From Planococcus donghaensis (lineage in GTDB: Bacteria > Bacillota > Bacilli > Bacillales_A > Planococcaceae): 64,000 nucleotides of DNA. Each line of letters begins with the position of its first letter. Position 1 is the first letter of the stretch. Position numbers and translations under genes: made by a program. Below are positions 61,349 through 64,000 of this stretch, in pieces. The notes under the pieces are model-generated. The model worked only from the letters and a program-made list of their open reading frames with translations, searched no databases and was not told the DNA's origin. The stretch spans positions 2,108,001-2,172,000 of the forward strand of contig NZ_CP016543.2 of assembly GCF_001687665.2 (NCBI RefSeq), written 5' to 3'.

Positions 61349-62694
61349 AATGTATGTTCCTCCTTCTTTTTTCCCATCCATTGCGGCAATACTGCTGTAG
61401 CATAGTCGCCTGAAACAAATTGTTCCGATCCAATAAATTCCTTGAATAACGAAATATTGGTTTTTACACCATTAATTGTAACATCATTAAAAAATGCTTG
61501 TGACTTCGATAATGCTTCGTCACGATCTGCTCCGTGAATAATAACTTTTGAAATCATTGGATCATAAAAAGGTGTGACTAAATTGCCTTCTTCATAACCC
61601 GTTTCAATACGTGCCCCTTCACCCCATTGAAGCTTTTCAAGCTTGCCAGGTGATGGGAAAAAGGTTTTAGGATCTTCCGCGTAGACGCGGTATTCAATTG
61701 CATGGCCATGAGTGTGTATCGTGTCTTGAGCTGGGAGCTCGCCTCCATCAGCGACAGTCAACTGCCATTCAACCAAATCAAGTCCTGTTACTTCTTCTGT
61801 TACAGGGTGTTCAACTTGCAGACGTGTGTTCATTTCCAAGAAATAAAACTCATTATTAGCATCAACGATAAATTCGACAGTGCCTGCATTTGTATAGTTC
61901 ACTGCTTTTCCAGCTTGTAACGCTGCTTCACAAAGTCGCTCACGTACTTCTTGTGGCAAATTCGGTGAAGGTGATTCTTCAATCACTTTTTGATTGCGGC
62001 GCTGGACAGAACAATTTCGTTCATATAAATGAACAAGGTTGCCATGGTGATCTCCAAAAATTTGAACTTCGATATGCCTTGCATCTGCAATAAACTTTTC
62101 AAGGTAAACAACATCGTCACCAAAATAAGCTTTAGCACGATTTTTAACCGATTCAAACTGTTGAGTGAGCGCTTGCTCACTTTCACAACGAACCATGCCA
62201 ATTCCACCGCCACCTGCACTCGCTTTTAACATAAGTGGATAACCGATTGCCTCGGCCTCTTGCAAAGCTTCTTCAAGCGTCGTCACGCCTTCTTCTGTAC
62301 CTGGAACTACGGGTACTCCTGCTTGAATCATCGTTCTACGCGACTCAATTTTATCACCCATTTTTTCAATAATATCACTTGAAGGCCCGATAAACGTCAT
62401 ACCAGCTTCTGCGACTTTACGAGCAAAATCGGCGTTTTCGGACAATAAGCCATATCCAGGATGAATTCCATCAACTCCATGTTTCTTTGCTTCTTCAATG
62501 ATTTTGTCAACTTGTAAATAAGACTGTACGACCGGGTTTGGACCGATCAGTACAGCTTGAGTTGCTTCACTAACGTAAGGCAGATCCCCATCAGCCTCAG
62601 AGTGAATAGCAACCGTTTCGATTCCAAGGCGATTACATGTACGAATAATTCGACGTGCAATCTCTCCTCGGTTCGCGATTAGGATTTTTTTCAT
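61345..62694 (-). CDS. Biotin carboxylase subunit of acyl-CoA carboxylase
   Basis: ATP-grasp enzyme that carboxylates the biotin on the carrier protein. 449 residues: KILIANRGEIARRIIRTCNRLG, PGYGLLSENADFA, ATP-binding loop MLKASAGGGGIGMVRC, ERNCSVQRRNQKVIEE and the active-site FLEMNTRLQVEHPVTEEVTG. Closer in setting to YngH/AccC2 than to the fatty-acid AccC, which usually follows accB of that pathway. First gene of the operon, behind a promoter that overlaps a cre-like site. Confidence 0.94.
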   Translation of the reverse strand: MKKILIANRGEIARRIIRTCNRLGIETVAIHSEADGDLPYVSEATQAVLIGPNPVVQSYLQVDKIIEEAKKHGVDGIHPGYGLLSENADFARKVAEAGMTFIGPSSDIIEKMGDKIESRRTMIQAGVPVVPGTEEGVTTLEEALQEAEAIGYPLMLKASAGGGGIGMVRCESEQALTQQFESVKNRAKAYFGDDVVYLEKFIADARHIEVQIFGDHHGNLVHLYERNCSVQRRNQKVIEESPSPNLPQEVRERLCEAALQAGKAVNYTNAGTVEFIVDANNEFYFLEMNTRLQVEHPVTEEVTGLDLVEWQLTVADGGELPAQDTIHTHGHAIEYRVYAEDPKTFFPSPGKLEKLQWGEGARIETGYEEGNLVTPFYDPMISKVIIHGADRDEALSKSQAFFNDVTINGVKTNISLFKEFIGSEQFVSGDYATAVLPQWMGKKKEEHTL

Positions 62695-62728
62695 ATTTGA
62701 AATACCCCCTATGTTTTCTCCCTTCTAT

Positions 62729-62758
62729 AGCATATACGAATTTTGTAAGCGATTTCAA
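62729..62758 (-). promoter_or_regulatory. Possible promoter of the acyl-CoA carboxylase operon
   Basis: Minus strand -35 TTGAAA (62758-62753), 18 bp spacer, -10 TATGCT (62734-62729), 35 bp before the biotin carboxylase ATG. Confidence 0.5.
62744..62757. promoter_or_regulatory. cre site (CcpA binding) upstream of the acyl-CoA carboxylase operon
   Basis: TGTAAGCGATTTCA fits the Bacillus cre consensus TGWAANCGNTNWCA at every defined position. It overlaps the -35 of the proposed promoter, a place where CcpA binding would repress. Confidence 0.8.
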
Positions 62759-62852
62759 CTATTCGCTGAAATATTTCTTGTATTTTGTTATTTTAATAGG
62801 GTTGGTTTTTCAAACGCCCACAGTGAACTAGTGAATTACCGCTCATTCTCAT

Positions 62853-62885
62853 AAAAAAAGAAACCTTTCCTAAAGAAAGGTTTCA
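62853..62885 (-). terminator. Intrinsic terminator of the crotonase-family gene
   Basis: Minus strand perfect stem GAAACCTTTC / GAAAGGTTTC with a 5-base loop and TTTTTTT tail. The stem starts at the gene's stop codon. Confidence 0.92.
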
Positions 62886-63635
62886 GCTTTTCGGTTTATT
62901 GAGAAAGCGATCCACCGCTTCGTGATGAGGGTCTTTTTCCCATAGAATGGCACATCTTCGAACTTCTTGTTCAACGCGTTCTTGTAAATCCGTTTTTTTC
63001 CATTTGCGAATAGCCATTTCTTTATAGGCGCGGTGCACATCTGGATGAATGTTTTTCATGCGTTCAAAAAACACTTCAATGTCTCGCTCTTCTTGAATAA
63101 TGTCTGTTGCCCATCCAAAATCTTTTAGTTCGTTTGCTGTATAAACTTTCGCCTCACTGAGCATTTTTAATGCTTGATCATGTTGCAAAGTTTCTAACAG
63201 ATACGTTCCTCCACCCCAGCCACTTGTAATAGCGAGCGTCCCTTGGATAAAGCCACATTTCACATGATCCCATACAAGCCTGTAATCGCATGCTGTAGCT
63301 ATTTCACAACCTCCGCCGACAGCTACACCATTCACAAGGGCAACAACCGGTACAGGTAGCGTTTTGATCGAATATAGCACGTCACTCACTCGCTTTAACA
63401 TGCCATACGCTTCTTGTTCAGTCCGTAGGGTATGAAATACAGACAAATCACCACCTGAGCAAAACGCTTGTTTCCCCGTAGCGGTAATGATGACCATTCG
63501 AACAGATGGATGTTTCGCTTTTTCTACCAGTTCTTCAAGACCTGCTGTTACTTCGTTATTAATGGCGTTGCGAATTTCAGGACGGTTTATGGTAAATGTC
63601 ATAATGCCGTCCATTAGGTTTATCGTATAAGACAA
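62883..63635 (-). CDS. Enoyl-CoA hydratase/isomerase (crotonase) family protein
   Basis: 250 residues starting at a TTG (63635) after AGAGGG. It has the crotonase oxyanion-hole segments AFCSGGDLSVF (~57-67) and VNGVAVGGGCEIATACDYRL. Where true enoyl-CoA hydratases carry the two catalytic glutamates, by-eye alignment gives Gln (CGFIQGTLAITSGWGGG) and Lys (QALKMLSEAK), so hydratase activity is doubtful; hydrolase, isomerase or decarboxylase roles are possible. It lies between rpmF and the acyl-CoA carboxylase operon, each separated by terminators. Confidence 0.88.
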   Translation of the reverse strand: MSYTINLMDGIMTFTINRPEIRNAINNEVTAGLEELVEKAKHPSVRMVIITATGKQAFCSGGDLSVFHTLRTEQEAYGMLKRVSDVLYSIKTLPVPVVALVNGVAVGGGCEIATACDYRLVWDHVKCGFIQGTLAITSGWGGGTYLLETLQHDQALKMLSEAKVYTANELKDFGWATDIIQEERDIEVFFERMKNIHPDVHRAYKEMAIRKWKKTDLQERVEQEVRRCAILWEKDPHHEAVDRFLNKPKS

Positions 63636-63689
63636 TAGAATCCCTCTTTTCTGCCGGTTTCCTTAAAAATCTACTTATTTATGTATAGA

Positions 63690-63729
63690 GAAAAAGGCTA
63701 TCGAGAGCCATGGCCTCTCAATAGCCTTT
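63690..63729 (-). terminator. Intrinsic terminator of rpmF
   Basis: Minus strand long stem AGGCTATTGAGAG / CTCTCGATAGCCT (one T-G pair) with a 7-base loop and TTTTTCTC tail, ~18 bp after the rpmF stop. Confidence 0.9.
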
Positions 63730-63746
63730 CAGCAGCAAATACTGTT

Positions 63747-63923
63747 TTATTTGCTTGCTACTACTTCTTTCCCTTTGTATGATCCACATGCTTTGCAGAC
63801 GTGGTGAGCCAATTTACTTTCGCCACAGCTTGGGCAAATTACCATGCCCGGCACTGACAATTTAAAATGTGTACGGCGCTTTCTTTTAGCGGTTTTGGAC
63901 GTTCTTCTAGCTGGTACAGCCAT
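63747..63923 (-). CDS. rpmF: 50S ribosomal protein L32
   Basis: 58-residue ribosomal protein starting [20 protein letters not shown] at the ATG 63923 (AGGAGG seven bases upstream; an in-frame GTG three codons earlier overlaps that site). It retains four zinc-binding cysteines (CPSC ... CKAC), i.e. the zinc-bearing C-plus form. Follows yceD by 24 bp, the usual pair. Confidence 0.96.
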   Translation of the reverse strand: MAVPARRTSKTAKRKRRTHFKLSVPGMVICPSCGESKLAHHVCKACGSYKGKEVVASK

Positions 63924-63947
63924 TGGTGACACCTCCTTACACTAATT

Positions 63948-64000
63948 CTATTCATCTGACTGATCAAAATACTTTGCTAAATCAGCAAGTCTTGGATCCG
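63948..64000 (-). CDS. C-terminal end of a YceD/DUF177 family protein (YlbN), cut by window edge
   Basis: The open frame running off the window end reads DPRLADLAKYFDQSDE then TAG (63950-63948). DPRLADL-x-x-L/Y is the usual C-terminus of the DUF177 protein encoded just upstream of rpmF across Bacteria. Only 16 residues are visible, so the call relies on that motif plus position. Confidence 0.8.
   Translation of the reverse strand, partial: DPRLADLAKYFDQSDE

Overview
The window looks like a chromosomal core region of a low-to-mid GC Gram-positive bacterium of the Bacillales. The proteins and gene order resemble Bacillus subtilis (rpmB-yloU-fakA-sdaAB-sdaAA-recG-fapR; gmk-rpoZ-coaBC-priA-def-fmt-rsmB-prpC-prkC-rsgA-rpe-thiN; the pyr operon; dcw/division genes; rpmF). 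The sporulation genes that interrupt these clusters in B. subtilis are missing: spoVM, spoIIGA-sigE-sigG, spoVD and spoVE. This suggests a non-sporulating member of the Planococcaceae such as Planococcus/Planomicrobium. The genus is an inference from layout and protein likeness, not from a search.

Layout: (1) 1-6.3 kb, minus strand: FapR lipid regulator (cut by the window edge) with its own promoter and operator, RecG helicase, the two-subunit L-serine ammonia-lyase, fatty acid kinase FakA and the Asp23-like YloU. (2) 6.5 kb: rpmB, plus strand. (3) 6.8-19.1 kb, minus: a tightly packed operon from gmk to thiN covering nucleotide, CoA, replication restart, translation initiation/rRNA modification, and the PASTA kinase/phosphatase pair. 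(4) 19.4-22.9 kb, plus: rqcH and a polar amino acid ABC transporter without an ATPase gene. (5) 22.9-25.4 kb, minus: D-serine ammonia-lyase and an autoregulated-looking PadR/membrane protein pair. (6) 25.5-37.1 kb, minus: complete pyrimidine operon pyrR-P-B-C-carA-carB-pyrK-D-F-E with two PyrR-type attenuators. (7) 37.1-44.6 kb, minus: rluD, lspA, ileS with a T-box leader, divIVA, ylmH, yggT, sepF, ylmE. (8) 44.7-56.4 kb, minus: compact, Staphylococcus-like dcw cluster mraZ-rsmH-ftsL-pbp-mraY-murD-divIB-ylxW-ylxX-sbp-ftsA-ftsZ lacking murE, ftsW, murG and murB. (9) 56.5-64 kb, minus: bshC, a small membrane protein, a ketopantoate-reductase-like protein, a three-subunit acyl-CoA carboxylase operon with a cre-like site, a crotonase-fold protein, rpmF and the end of yceD.

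Regulation is unusually readable by eye: sigma-A promoters with 16-18 bp spacers, intrinsic terminators at most transcription-unit ends, a FapR operator, PyrR binding loops, an isoleucine T-box, MraZ-type repeats and a CcpA cre-like sequence. No mobile element, prophage, CRISPR array, tRNA or rRNA was seen. I found no convincing new biological system. The most interesting items are regulatory architectures and two enzyme homologues whose expected catalytic residues appear replaced.
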